Below, piece after piece: positions 36,167 through 48,622 of a DNA stretch of 64,000 nt. Origin of the DNA: Blastobasis lacticolella. Its lineage: Eukaryota > Arthropoda > Insecta > Lepidoptera > Blastobasidae. Made by a program: the position numbers and the translations under genes. Below the pieces are notes generated by a model, which ran no database searches, had not been told where the DNA came from, and saw only the letters and a program-made list of their open reading frames with translations. The DNA lies in contig LR990049.1 in NCBI GenBank assembly GCA_905147135.1, positions 8,263,428 through 8,327,427 of the forward strand, in the 5' to 3' direction. Within the stretch, counting starts at the first letter, position 1. The number at the start of each line of letters is the position of its first letter.

Positions 36167-37510
36167 AATAGTTTTCAACCATTTTAAAGGTTGTAATAAA
36201 TTATTGCAAACAAAACAAACATCTATTTCACTAAGTCAGTTCGTTTCATGGTCGCTAGGATCAAGAATGGACGTAATACAAATATGAAAGGTTTGTATGA
36301 AAATGGAACTAGTACCTACTTATATAAATATTTTTTTGTACAGTTAAATGACATCACTGCCACAACCACACAGATTTTTAAAAAATTACCAAAATTGTAG
36401 AAGCGCCATCTGTTGATGTTTTTTGAACCCAACTGGCAATACCTACTGGAAAGAAAACTCCTCATTCATTCCGTCCACGGTCGCGATTGCGCTGACATCG
36501 CTGTTTGCTGTGTTGCCACCAGTCTATCAAGAAAATTGTTCAGCTGATGAAGAGAATATTAATCTTTATTAACCTGTTTTCGTTCTTTTGATTACCAAAA
36601 CAGATCAAAATAGAGTATGCGACGGAGGAATTAATAGTTTTCATTTTATTCTTACCGGAATGGATAAAAACAGCTAGTATGGCGCAGGCCTAATTTCACC
36701 ATTTGAAATATTTCTTCTTTCTTTCTTCATTTGTGAGATTTTTTTCCGTCGTCCGTAGAACTCGATCGTGTAGATAAGAGGTGTGATTGGGTAGATTGTA
36801 CGATTATTTATTATTTATTATTATTACAAAGTTGTATGTACAGGCTTAGATTCCTTTGCCTAACCTAAAAATAAAAAAGGTTTTTTGAAATCCAACCGTA
36901 TCACACGTATCCCCCCTTTTCTTGCATGCAAGTAAAGGAAAAAAGAAACAAACAATAAAACTTTGAAATCGACCGGCCGTTGTAATTTATTGTTATTCAG
37001 TAACTTTATTGGTATTTCTGTGATCAAAGTAGGTTTTCAAAGCCATAGGAAGTTTTCTGAGTTTTGGTGTGGGAGGATATTGCTAACTCTGAGTTATATG
37101 GATGATGTTTAAAATTCAAAGTGAGTAATGATATTCTATGTAACGACAATCGTAACTACTGCATGAATTGTACCTTGTTTGTTATATTCTCTCTGTTAGA
37201 TCTTGCACCTGGTACGTTGAAAATGCGAGAAAAACCATTGTCGAGACATTGTTATGCTCTGAAGGAGTTTTACAAAATTAAGTGGCTAACTGTGAATGTT
37301 ATGTATGCGCACCTATATACCTCTCTGGCCATCTGGTGTGCATGACGGCATACCATAGCCTGAGACCACAGCATACATAATATTGAGATTACCTACTCTT
37401 CTCTCATTTTATAAACCTCGACTTATTCTTACTCTTTGTGTTACAGATTGAGCTCACATCCAGAATAAATGGAATAAAGTTGAACAATATCCTGTGAATT
37501 GTAGATAAAG
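36167..37510 (+). promoter_or_regulatory. KNTC1 upstream region and 5' UTR
   Basis: AT-rich spacer between the retrotransposon and KNTC1. A pyrimidine-poor TGTGTTACAG at 37437-37446 looks like a splice acceptor 65 nt before the ATG, suggesting a 5' UTR intron. An in-frame TAG at 37502-37504 supports the chosen start. The transcription start was not found. Confidence 0.4.
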
Positions 37511-40500
37511 ATGTCGTTCATAAGCTCTCTACTTCACAAAATAAGTGTTCCATCTAGTATACAAAATATAGAAGCTTTTCTACTATATCCTAAATTAGTA
37601 ATATTCGAAAATTCAATTCGTATAATAGATCTGGAAACTAAAAATGAAGAAGAATTTGATGATTCATTTGTAAACCATGGATTGGTAGACAAAGTACTAC
37701 ATGATCAACTGCTCTGGATTATTCTTTCTACAGGGATGATAATTATAATCGATGTACTAAACAACACTAAAATTCAATTGAAAAGTGATGGATTCGCAAA
37801 CTATAGAATGCAGAAATTGCGAATTATTAACAACAAAATGGTTTTAGTGAGCGAAAGTGGAGAGTGTCTATTGATACCATGTGCAAAGAAAGACCTGCAA
37901 CATAGTCTAGACAAGGGATTAGAAGAACTAAATGTTACTTTAGAAAAAATTAGAATTTCTAACTATGATTTTGATGAAAGAGAATATATCATTGTCAATG
38001 GTCTACATATCTACATTGATTCTGGAAATTTAGTTGCACACTGTCCAGTTACAAACATAACTGAAAGTATTTCCAGCAGTTTGCAAATATGTCATTATGT
38101 TCCATGGCAAGATAAAGTTATTCTTTCTAACATGAGTTCTATGTGGCTTGTTGATTTAGTAGAATCCAATATGATACATGAATTTGAAAAAGATGGTAGC
38201 AATTACTATCCTTTAAAACTTCATAATAATAGCTTCTATTATTTGCAATGGGATGAAATGCAGGTGAGTTTAGCCATATAGTTTTTGTTATACAGGTGCA
38301 TTATTTACCAAAGTGTATTGAAAAGAAGGGGCTAATTAGTATCCTTTCATCCCAATAATGCAGTGTTGAGAAACTGTTATAAATATTTTAAAACCTGAGT
38401 GGTTCAGTGGTCAACATGCCAGTCAGCCACGCAAGAGGTCCCGGGTTCGATTCCCGGCCGGGCAGAAATTTAAATGATGAATTTTAATTTCTGTTACGGG
38501 TCTGGGTGTTCTATGTATAATAAGTATGTATTTAAAAAAAAAAAGTATATATGTAGTATACCACTTAGCTAGGACCCATAGCACAAGCTTTGCTTAGTTT
38601 GGGGCTAGATGGCGCTGTGTGAATTTGTCCACGATTATTTATTTATTTATTTATTTTATAGTGTGAGAACAATAAAAACAAAGTTACGAAATATTTCAGA
38701 TACAATTAGAAACTTTTACAACGTTTGTAAACACCAGTTTAGGAGCACCTAAATGTTACAGATATATAATTAGAAACACATATAAAAATTCCTAATCAAT
38801 TAAAAAAAATTAAAGCTTTTTGCAACATTTGTAAACACTTGTGTGGGAGCACCTTTAGATTTGAAGGCTTGTTACGCGAGTCCGACTCAATTTTAACCAG
38901 TTTTTATTATTTGTTATTATTTTGTGTCAGTACTCACCATTAGCCTCTGTACTAGTTCACTATTGGACATAGGCCATAGGTCATCATCATCATCTTAGCG
39001 TCTATCTCTGGTTTATACCAGGGTCTACTTTGGTACTTTTCTTTCTCCACTTCGCCTAGTCTTCAGCATCCTCACGTTGTCTTAGGCTTTGGATTAGTTC
39101 TTGCATCCAACTCAGCGATGTCAATCCATCATTCTCGGGCCTCCTGCTGGATCTCTTTCCTGGTACTAGCTGGTTTAGACACCAGTTTCCCACATATTCC
39201 TGGGGCCGTGACCGAACATGCGCGAGGCTCCTTAATCTTGTCTGCAATGTCTCTTACGCCAAGGCTGCCACAGATGACACTTTATGGACTTTGTCGAGTT
39301 GTATAATGCCACACATTCACCGCAGCATTTTTATTTTGTTGACGTGAAGTTCGCCGACGTGCTTTGTCATCGCCGGCCAAGTCCTGCAGCCATAGAGCAT
39401 CAAAGGGCTAATAACGTCACGCCTGTTTCCCGCAGGTTAAGGCAGAGACTACATTGTTTCACTTACTACTGTCCTGACAAATCTCGTATCTATTAGCCCC
39501 TTGAGATATTACAAGGTATATGCCTTTTCTGTTAATGTTCAGCTTCAAACCACCCTTTTCTATCACTTCCTTCCATGTGTTTACCTGGCCTCATGATCTC
39601 GTCTAAGCCTACTCACCAGTATGATATCGTCAGCGTATTCTATAAGCCATGGAGGCGTGTCTAGAATTTCAGCGGAGTGGGTCTGGCGAGAAGGTCGTCG
39701 GAAGTTGTATTTATTTTTATATCGCGGAAGTTGGAACACTTATCTAGCGCGATGTAGGACGATCAGCGCCGTCTATATGCGATGCTTTGCCAACTTGTGT
39801 CCATGTAGGTACTCGTAATATGAGTATTGTTGAGTTTCCCTATTCGAGCTATATATTATGTCGCTACAAAGGCATCAAGCACAATGTATAGAAGTAAGAG
39901 CTCAGGATAGAACTAGGTGAACCTATAGTAATCAGGAAGGCTTAGTATGGCTAACGACGGTTTTAGCGACGATCACCGAGTTGCCGTACATGTCCTGGAT
40001 AATTTTAATGCATTATTACTTCTGCAATACGCAACAGGCGGACCTGAAGGACCCTGAGGACAGAAATCGGATCCATTGTGCTGCAGCCTGGCATGAAGCT
40101 GTATTGGCCATCCTGAAAAAGTCTATACCTTCGAATAGCTTCTTTGTGTGGCTCATAAGTATAATACATCGATATTTGCCGCACTTCTGCACATTGCATG
40201 TTTATAGATTGGCATAATAATATTTACGTAGGTACCACGCGTCATTTCCGTATATTTAGCAGCCTCACGATCGAATTTCATGGTTTTGAGTAGGTATGTC
40301 ATAAAAATAATCAGGTTGATAATACATTGCCGATATCACGTCTTGTGATCAGCAGGTAGTCGATCTGTGATTTATGCGGACCACTTTTGTAGTGTTGTCC
40401 ACAGTCAATGCGACGGCCTCGGCCGCGGAAAATCGAAAAATCCCTCACTGTATGGCTGGCCTCACTATCATGCTTTTTGTTGTTGTTTGTTGGACACTTT

Positions 40501-43500
40501 GGCTAAAAAGAGTTCGTGAACCCGTCCAAACTCCTCACTCGTCTCGACCCACGTGGCCATTGAGATCCGCACCAACCACACTTCGGAGGATGGTATACGT
40601 CGCAAGGTGTCTTCGAAGCTATTCAAGGACTTTTCGGTGTCGTTGCTGAGGAACATGATGACGAGGTTAATCGCGGCACATAGTTACCGATCAGGGCAGT
40701 GCAGGGCAGGGCCGGGCCGGGCGCAACCTGAAGGTCATAATTTCATATAAAATGTACTAGCCTTCACACACTTAAAGACCGATCGACCGGTCAGAACGTT
40801 CATAACGGTCAGAAAGAGGCGAGGCTTGCATACGAGTATAATCTCCTTACAACCGGGTAGCTGCTTCGTCTTTGACTAGTCTTCACAGTTTCCCGAACAT
40901 CATGCATTCTTCCCTTATATTTTTCGTCCAGTGGGTGAGATATCTTGTCACGCAGTAATTATCCTTCTTCCACCTCTATCTTTTACGAGTAACTTTTCGA
41001 CCTTAATTCATTTAAGGCTTTATCGATCGATAGTAACAACAGGGCACGACGGCGTAACATGCATGGAGCGAAGCATGAAATGTGTACTAATAATATGATC
41101 TGTACATTGTATGAAATAACCTATTGGTACAGGGTTCTGTCGTGAGTTTATTTAGTACAAATAAATGACCCATTCATTTATAGATCTCATTCATATCCAG
41201 GGATGAATCCAATACCTTTAAGACATGGTTTTTAATATGAGAACGAGTATGCGTGGAGGAGGATCATTTTGGGAAGTGGTCATCATGTACCTAAAGAAAG
41301 TCCACCAGGGGACTACGGGCTATTGTTCATGATGAAGTTGATCCAAAAACCAAATAGACATACAAATGGTTACTAATAATGTAATGTGCTGCAGATTCTT
41401 GTTGAAAAAAAAAACTGATGCATTTTAAAATTACAGGTACGTATTTTCTCAGCCTACAATGTGACAGAGAGCTCCCAAAATAAAGACTTCAAACATTTGT
41501 CAGACACTTCTACCATCGTGCCAACATCTCAAGACTGCTTGAAAAATCAGCTCCAACTTTTGGTTAACAACGCTAAAGTTTCAGATGACACTGAACAGGT
41601 ATTAAATCAGTCAAAAGTTTTATTTGACAAAATTGATGACCTTATTTTTCTTGTGGACATAAGTGCAAAACTTTGTCAAATTAACTTTACTTATAAATCA
41701 CTTCTCTATCCACTTCAGAAGCGAGTTTTTGTAAGCAAAAATACTGAATTGATGAATATTCTAACAGATATTCTGATAAAAGTAGATGTGCTAGAATATA
41801 TTACTTTTAGAGGTAATAGTGTCTATGGCAGTGTTAGTATTTTTGACCATAATTTTAAACAATTATGTGAAATATTTATTTCAAATTCAGATATTGATTT
41901 AGCTTCAATCTGTTGGTTAAAATATTCCGAAATGAAAGTAAAGCTTTCGCCTAGTGATATTTTTGATATTATGAATGCAGTGCCTCAAAATATTAAAATA
42001 AGTTCACTTGTTATTTGGCTCAAAAACTTTGTACCAGGGCTTTTAGATGAAAATCCTTATTTTATTGACGTTTTTGTAAAATGGACTACACACCGAGTTT
42101 TTTTATTGGAAAGTTCTGGATATTGGCCAAAAATTGGATTGAAATTCATAGATGAGATAATATTAATTTTAGATAGTTCCCTTAAAGCTATTTCTATTCG
42201 GCCAATATCAATGGATGAACTAGAAATGCTCAAAGATCATATTCATTATGTAATGGAGTTAAAAGACAAATATAAAATTAACATGCTATTAAATGAATTT
42301 AATTCTCAAAGTGCAAGTGAAGTTGGATTAATTATGTTAAGGCGTTGCTATACGGAGGATCTAAATGCATTTGTACAAGACTATTTGCCAATATTTGCGA
42401 CAAGATATACCTTTGATGTTGATGACACATTACGCTCTTATATAGAAAGTGAAGCAGCAACATGTGGCGGAGGTATTGACAGTATGCGATTAAAAATATT
42501 GTTGAATGCATTCCGTTCCCTAACAGTAAAACTAGAATGCTTATTACAAGTTTTAAAAGTTCTTGATGTGCCTTGGGATGAAACTATAATTAATCTAGCT
42601 CTGACAGCAGCTGCTTCAGTACATAAAGATTTCACTATCATGGATGCAGATCGCATTTTGGCTCAAGAAATTAAAAAAGAACTTAACTATGCAAAGGTAA
42701 AAGTTGTATTGAAGAAATATAATTTTCCTTTAACATGTACAGATTACATTTTGGTTATTCATAAGTTGATGAATGCACCTATTGTAGATTTAAATGATTT
42801 GAAAACAATAACTGGTGTAATGAGTGCATATACAAATTATGGAAATATCTTATATATCGATAGATGCCTTCATGATTGTGACACAAAGGTAGCATTACAA
42901 TTTTTCAACAATTTACCACTTAAAGAAAGAAATATTGTTTTAAAAACTACTGCAACGAAGTTTGACCAAATAATTCAGGGTAACACAAATAATGCGTCAT
43001 TAGAACGAAATTATTTAGACTTTCTAAAAGGAACAAGACTTTTGAAGCCAACCCAAGTAGATGATCTAGAAAATTTATATCATTTGAAAAATTCCTATAA
43101 TTTGGTATGTAGCATTAACTTGTTAAATATAGAAAAATATTGCACTGAAATGGCTTCTAAATGGATATATAACGATGACGTGACGGCTAGCTCTGGCAGA
43201 GGTCAATGCATCACACGTCTGTCTCGAACAAATCAATCTCGAAATTCTATTTTGATCAGTTTATTACGTCGGACATCTACCAGTTCTCAAGTAAGAAAAA
43301 CAATAGAAGCTCTCATAATGTTTAATAATGGTAAAGAAAGTGTTCATGATCATGACCTAACGTCAGTTCTAACACAATTTAAAGACCAGCAGAACTCGGA
43401 ACTTTTATTAAAATGTTACGAAACTTTAATTGAACTTGTTGACAGCTGCTCTGAAGAACATTTACATTATTTGGTCAAGTATTTATCGATTTTAAATGCT

Positions 43501-46161
43501 ATTATCAATACCGACGTGGTGTTAAAGAATTTGTCTACAATATGGAAGTTCCACTATATATTCTTGCCAATGTCATCAGTTACAGCTGTAAGTGATCTTA
43601 TTGAAGATTTCGTTATATTAATGGAAAATGAAAATGAAATTGGATCAGTGGATCTCACTAATAAGAATGATATTACTGTTTTCCGCATTCTCGGAAACTT
43701 GCTAGAAAGAGCTATTATTACTGGACAACAAATAAATGAGCAATATTATACGAAAAAAGATATAGCTGCCGAAAAACTAATACCAAAGCTTATTGTGGCC
43801 CAAGATCTTGATGAACTTTTGTTAACATTTTTGCTAGCCATTTTGGGATCTACCAAAGAAATGGATGATCAAAGATGGATTATAGATGGTTTACAAGGAC
43901 ATAGTGAATCTTTACCATTTAGTATTACGTGTTATCTTTCACATCCCGTAATACGTCGTACATTTGCAGTTGATAATGTTTTGCCAGGAAATAGTGCATC
44001 GTTTCCTCCTCAGTATATATTGCAAAGTAAATTTAATATTAATTTGACAGAAATGGCTCTTGATTCTACTGAGGAAACTTGGGATGTCAAGGTGATTCTA
44101 TTTTATGTTTTACGGCAGTACCCTGAAACAGGTTTTGAACGCCTTACTGAACTGTGTCGGAAACTGAACGTGTCTGTAAACGATGGATTATCCTTACAGC
44201 TGATAGCATTGTTAACTACATGGGAACTAAATTATAAAATTTCTAACGATGAATTAGGATGCAAGCAGATATATTTAAACAACGATGAACAATCTCTTGC
44301 CGCACAGTGCTTTCTAATATGGGAAAGCATCGACGATAAAACTTTCTTAAAAGACATATTGAATGATTTTTGGAAAAATGGTGAAGTCACATTACACGGT
44401 CGATTAATTTCAATTAATCCCTTTTTTTATGAAGTCTATGTATGCATCTACCATTTAATATATGGGTTAACTAGTGACTTGAAAAATAAAAAAGCTTATT
44501 TTCTGCTTAATTTTTTGAAAGAATATAGAAGAAAAAGCTCTCCAAAGCAATATGAATTTGAACTATTTTCAGTCAAAGGTATGTTTCCAGAAATTGGTTA
44601 TTATCGACTACCTTTTCATCTATTTACGCGCGATGATATGTGGTCGAATTTAAAATCTGAAATAACTTTGGAAACGTACGAACGTTGGCTTCCTATTGTC
44701 GCACTACTTTCATTAGATGCAGATGTACAAACTGCAAAGGATATGATATGTAGTAATGCGTTAAAGCAGACAATGACGACTAGAAAACGTAAAGATATGC
44801 CTGAAGAAGATGCAAAAGAGAACGAACCTTGGAGCCTAACGACACGAGAAGAACCTCTTTTAAGAGCAGCTCATCGATGTGTTCGGCATATTGCAAATAT
44901 GGAATGGGCTGGTGCATGCCTCTTTTACGTATTACAAGGTTGTGCACGTGGAGCAGACCAAGTAGCTGCAGCTCACTTATGTTACCAATTCTCTCAGCGT
45001 TGGGCTGCTCTTCAGCCTGGTAACCGGGCCGTAAAACAAATGGAGCGTTTACATTGCTCATTATCTACACGCCATGCTTTACACAAAATAGAATGGGCGC
45101 GTGACGAATTTCTGCGTCTGTCTGCAGAGCCAGTTCAACTTATTCGTGCATTGTATCTTCACTCGGATTTTATCGAAAAGATATCTCGGTATGACGTTAA
45201 CCGTGCAGCTAATGAAATTGCCGATAAGAATGGTGTCAATATCAGCTCCGTTAGGATTCAGATATTGGAAAGTATTCTTATGAAATCTTATAAAATTAAT
45301 AAAAACAATGCATTGGTCGGGTTGGATGTTCAGGACCTGATTATCGCAAAATATATTTTGAAAGCAACTTGTCCAAAAATGGGTGCCATTTATTTGTCAC
45401 GAATCGCGTTTGATGATGAAGGTGATTTTGATAAGTGTAAACAATTAAGAGCATTGCAATGTTTAATGAGTGTTGTAGATATAGATACTGCTATGAAAGT
45501 AACTAATAGAGAACGTGATGCATTGTGGTCTTCCCTATTGGATCTATTATTTATTGTTAACTTGGAGAAAATCGATATGCCGTGGATTGTTGCTATATTT
45601 ATGCAAAATAAAACGCGTGCTCTCGAACAGTTAATTCAAGCTGCTGGATCTAATGTAGAATGTCTTAAAGTGGCCTCCGAACTAGCGCGCCGATTTGGCA
45701 ATATTCAAATAATAAGAAGTCTTTTACCTATGCTTTTACGTACATCGTTACATGAACAAGTGATCCCGCTTTTGCTAAAAGTATCATCTCCACCAGATGA
45801 TATAATATTTACATCGTGGCGTGCTGTAATTTTGTCTCCATTTCAACGCGCTGATTATCCAATAACAGAACGTCAAAAGGCGTTGTGTCTTACCGCTATT
45901 AACTTATTACCAGTTTGTCCAGTCATTCAAGATGAGGATCTGCTAGAAATTTGGAAAAACTGTGTAAGATGTAAATGTTTTGGATTGGGTTGTTTAGTGT
46001 TACCCTATATTAGTCCGCAAAACAGAGAAAAACTGCCAGAATTGCATAAAATAGATAAGAGAAACCTTATAGCTAGCTTGAAAAACTTACACTCTGAGAC
46101 CTTCTTGGTAACTGGTGCTATGTATGTTGTAGAAAATATTAAATCACGAAAATACAATTAG
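37511..46161 (+). CDS. KNTC1: KNTC1/Rod, kinetochore-associated protein 1 (RZZ complex)
   Basis: Scaffold of the Rod-Zw10-Zwilch complex, which recruits dynein and Mad1-Mad2 to unattached kinetochores for the spindle checkpoint. Two coding exons: 37511-38263 (251 codons, ending WDEMQ) and 41437-46161 (starting VRIFSAYNVT). The junction is in phase 0 with CAG/GTGAGT and TTACAG sites. Total is 1825 aa, shorter than the roughly 2100-2200 aa of fly and human proteins. The N terminus (about 1-250) is beta-strand-rich, as for the Rod propeller, but seems abbreviated. The rest is alpha-helical without low complexity. Blocks I associate with the family include ICWLKYSEMK with LVIWLKNFVPGLL (about residues 400-440) and NMEWAGACLFYVLQGC (about 1400). 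The second exon is an unusually long 4.7 kb. Assignment rests on remembered similarity. Confidence 0.82.
38394..38659 (+). mobile_element. tRNA-derived SINE, copy 2
   Basis: Plus-strand copy of the family at 1961-2225. It has a tRNA-like head (GAGTGGTTCAGTGG, then GGTTCGATTCCCGG), the body with GGGTCTGGGTGTTCTATG, and a tail of ATTT repeats. It lies in KNTC1 intron 1, about 130 bp after the splice donor. Confidence 0.87.
38940..40740 (-). pseudogene. Decayed RTE-type LINE in KNTC1 intron 1 (minus strand)
   Basis: Minus-strand reading gives, from 40656 downward, FLSNDTEKSLNSFEDTLRRI, then a degenerate DLNGHVGRD-like block. HKSQIDYLLITRRDIG follows near 40340 (endonuclease), then YADDIILVS near 39640 (RT active site). 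Then come VPGKRSSRRPENDGL and SLRQREDAED near 39060-39180 (C terminus), and a GATGATGATGA tail near 38985. Stops and frameshifts abound. It is antisense to KNTC1. Together with the SINE it accounts for most of the 3.2-kb intron. Confidence 0.75.
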
Positions 46162-46263
46162 TTCTTACTGTAAGCACTCTGATAAGCACTTACCTACCTG
46201 TACTAGATATTTTTATATTTACTTTATCGTAAAATATGTAACAACCTATATAAATTACATTAT

Positions 46264-46269
46264 AATAAA
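46264..46269 (+). terminator. Polyadenylation signal of KNTC1
   Basis: AATAAA lies 103 nt after the KNTC1 stop and is followed by a T-rich stretch (TTGTCTTTTTATTTGTC), a good context for 3' end formation. Confidence 0.65.
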
Positions 46270-46511
46270 ATATTAAGTAAATTTGTCTTTTTATTTGTCA
46301 AAATTGTTCGTAAAAAGTTTACTATTGTCTAAAGATCACACCTTGTGTCATACCGCCTAACTATGAAGTTCCGCATCCCATTCCTATTTGCTGACCTGAA
46401 GTGCCACAGACGACAGTATCCGACGACCGCAATCAATGTGAGAGGCACCGCATTCCGTATCAGGCAATGGTCCTAATATAAGTGCAAAGTGCCAAGCGGT
46501 ATCAACGAAGA

Positions 46512-46726
46512 TCTGGGGGTCTAAAAGGGCCACATTAGCGTTTCATATTGTGATTCATTTTAATTAGTCACAATCGTATCTACAGCGTCGCTTTTGTTAA
46601 CATTAACATGATAATTCAAAATGGAGTCACTTAGTTCCAGTTTTGGCCACCGGATCAGATAAGCTTGTGGCACTCTAATATTAATCATAATATGAAACGC
46701 TAATGTGGCCTTTTTAGACCCCCTGA
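46512..46726. mobile_element. Long-TIR MITE (GGGGGTCTAAAAAGG family), copy 2, most complete
   Basis: Left terminus CTGGGGGTCTAAAAGGGCCA followed by CATTAGCGTTTCATATTGTG. The right terminus is its inverse (CACTAGCG-type word as GAAACGCTAATGTGGCC, then TTTTTAGACCCCC). About 46 bp of inverted repeat enclose about 120 bp. ATC/GAT outside the ends could be a short duplication. No ORF. Confidence 0.8.
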
Positions 46727-47239
46727 TAGCGACCTGGATGAGAGCATAGAGAGTAGTGTATTGTGTAGGCCGCAGCCAAACGGTAAGCCGTTTGGCAGTG
46801 CGGCTTAGCTAAGTTAGGGGAAGCCGTCCGTCTGGCTGGGCAGTTGCTCTGAACACGTCATCGTCGATCGAATCGGAGTTACGCTACGTATCGAACCATT
46901 GCATTGTATAGGTAGTAAAAAATATCAGTAGCGGAAGTTGGTCTTTAATACCTACAGCATTTTTTATACAATTTAGGATATGTATAGACCTATAACAATA
47001 AGCAACGCACGTTGACGCCGGTACAATAACTGGATAGGTGGCCATTTCTTACTTTGAGGCAATTGAACTTAGTACACAAACTCGCTACTTGTTAGATATG
47101 TGTCCAGTGTGTCCACACTCAGCGGGACCCGTGTCCTAGAACGATGCGCGTATGTTTGGGATTTAGTTCTTAATTAGTTCTAAATGTAGTTAAAATTGAA
47201 ATTTGTTTCATCAATATAGAAGAAGAGCGTTGTTATCAG

Positions 47240-47503
47240 CCAACGGAAAACAACTAATCAAGAAGTACGCCACAGATCTATCTGACCTGGTGGCCAAACC
47301 TGGAACTAAGTGTCGCTGTTTTGTGAACAACAGCGACTCGGTCACCAGTAAGTCCATGGTCACCAGGGGCTCTAAAAGGCCATATTTAGCGTTTCATATT
47401 ATGATTCATATTAGAGTGCTACTAATTTATCTGATCCGGTGGCCAAAACTGGAATTGATTGTCATGTCAAATTAATATGGATAATAATATGAAACACTAA
47501 TGT
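47240..47503. mobile_element. Long-TIR MITE family, copies 3 and 4 (partial)
   Basis: 47364-47503 has the left terminus (AGGGGCTCTAAAAGGCCATA) and centre, but a right end truncated at GAAACACTAATGT. 47240-47345 carries only centre words (CTGACCTGGTGGCCAAACCT, AACAGCGACTC). They appear to be successive insertions. The rest of 46270-47930 shows nothing else recognisable. Confidence 0.6.
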
Positions 47504-47936
47504 CCAGACTTGGCACTATGAGATTTCTTTATTTTCTCAAAAATAAAAAAGTTTTACTTTTACGGGGTTGGAAGAAGCCGTGATAACTTTCAACCAGCAC
47601 ACTAAAAAATGGCCTCAAACCAATGGTCCTTATGTTTTCAGAAATGGTTTGACTGAATGAAAAACAGTTAAAAATGTAATTAATACTTCGTAAAGCAGTA
47701 AATATATTAGGTACTTTACATGTACCTAAATTGTTTTATTAATGAGTTAAACACTAACTTTCAGTGTACCCCACGTAATACTCCTGGTGGAGCAAATTTT
47801 AATTCTAGCCGGATTTGATAGAAATAATTGGGAAATAAAACCCAAACACAATAACATATGTCAATGGGTTGAGGATAATGAGATACAGACATATCAGTTG
47901 TTCCAACTGCCTGTCTGTTCAGGAATAATAATAATA

Positions 47937-48192
47937 ATAACATCTCAAGAGTCTCTCGCTAGATGGTTGGGTCAAGGGCCAGATTCAGAAAGCGGTTCTC
48001 TTGGAGACGGCGCGTATTGTCAGGAGGTTCCTGTCTCTGCAGCCCTAACCGCCGGTAGCTTGGGCCTCGCCCCGGTGCTGGTGGTACTCTAGGTTTAGGT
48101 TTTTTATAATATTTATTTTTCATATATATTGTAAAAAATTTAGACTTAAGAATGTAAATAAATAAGGAGAATAATAATAATAATAATAATAT
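47937..48192 (+). mobile_element. 5'-truncated LINE 3' end with (AAT)n tail
   Basis: Between two AAT runs (about 47922-47940 and 48168-48192) lies a short reading: SLARWLGQGPDSESGSLGDG, then AYCQEVPV, then LTAGSLGLAPVLVVL and a stop. It is followed by a 3' tail ending in AAT repeats. It looks like the C terminus of a non-LTR retrotransposon ORF inserted into an AAT microsatellite. The LINE family was not identified. Confidence 0.45.
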
Positions 48193-48204
48193 TCACATCG
48201 TGTA

Positions 48205-48334
48205 AACATACCGTTGGCGAAGCGAGTTTGGCAAGGTCTTCCACTGAGGACCCTGAGACAGACTGAACAGTTGTTTGGGGTGCCGATCGTGGCATTGTAG
48301 AAGACTTCAAAGAGCTTCGAAATGATGCCATCAT
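48205..48334 (-). CDS. Possible orphan first coding exon
   Basis: A minus-strand ATG opens MMASFRSSLKSSTMPRSAPQ followed by TTVQSVSGSSVEDLAKLASP, then a donor-like GTATGT at about 48205. The composition is that of a real N terminus rather than chance ORF. No continuing exon was found to the left, where a LINE fragment and MITEs lie. It may be the first exon of a gene whose remainder is absent or unrecognised, a dead gene end, or chance. Product not recognised. Confidence 0.3.
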
Positions 48335-48578
48335 TTAGTGCTTATTTGTGGCTCAACAATCGCAATTAATGCTTCAGTAAATTTCGAGATATTTCATGTT
48401 GAATCTGGTCCTGCTGGGATACTGTCGCAATAATATTAATATTATTTTACTTACAAGCACGCATCGGCTCTGGTCTGGCATACATAGAGTGTAGTGAAAC
48501 AAGAATGAGTAGGTATGTTAAACTCCTGTAAGACGTGGTAGAAATAAGAGTACAAAATGACTAATAAAAATAAAGTAT

Positions 48579-48584
48579 TTTATT
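48579..48584 (-). terminator. Polyadenylation signal of ANKRD49
   Basis: AATAAA on the minus strand about 39 nt beyond the ANKRD49 stop codon, with a T-rich segment downstream. Confidence 0.6.
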
Positions 48585-48622
48585 GCAGATCAAGATCACG
48601 ATAAACCTGTCTACAAGTAGGA

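Noticed and set aside
48171..48192. Functional significance of the AAT run
   Set aside because: It is best explained as the tail of a LINE insertion, paired with the AAT run at 47922.
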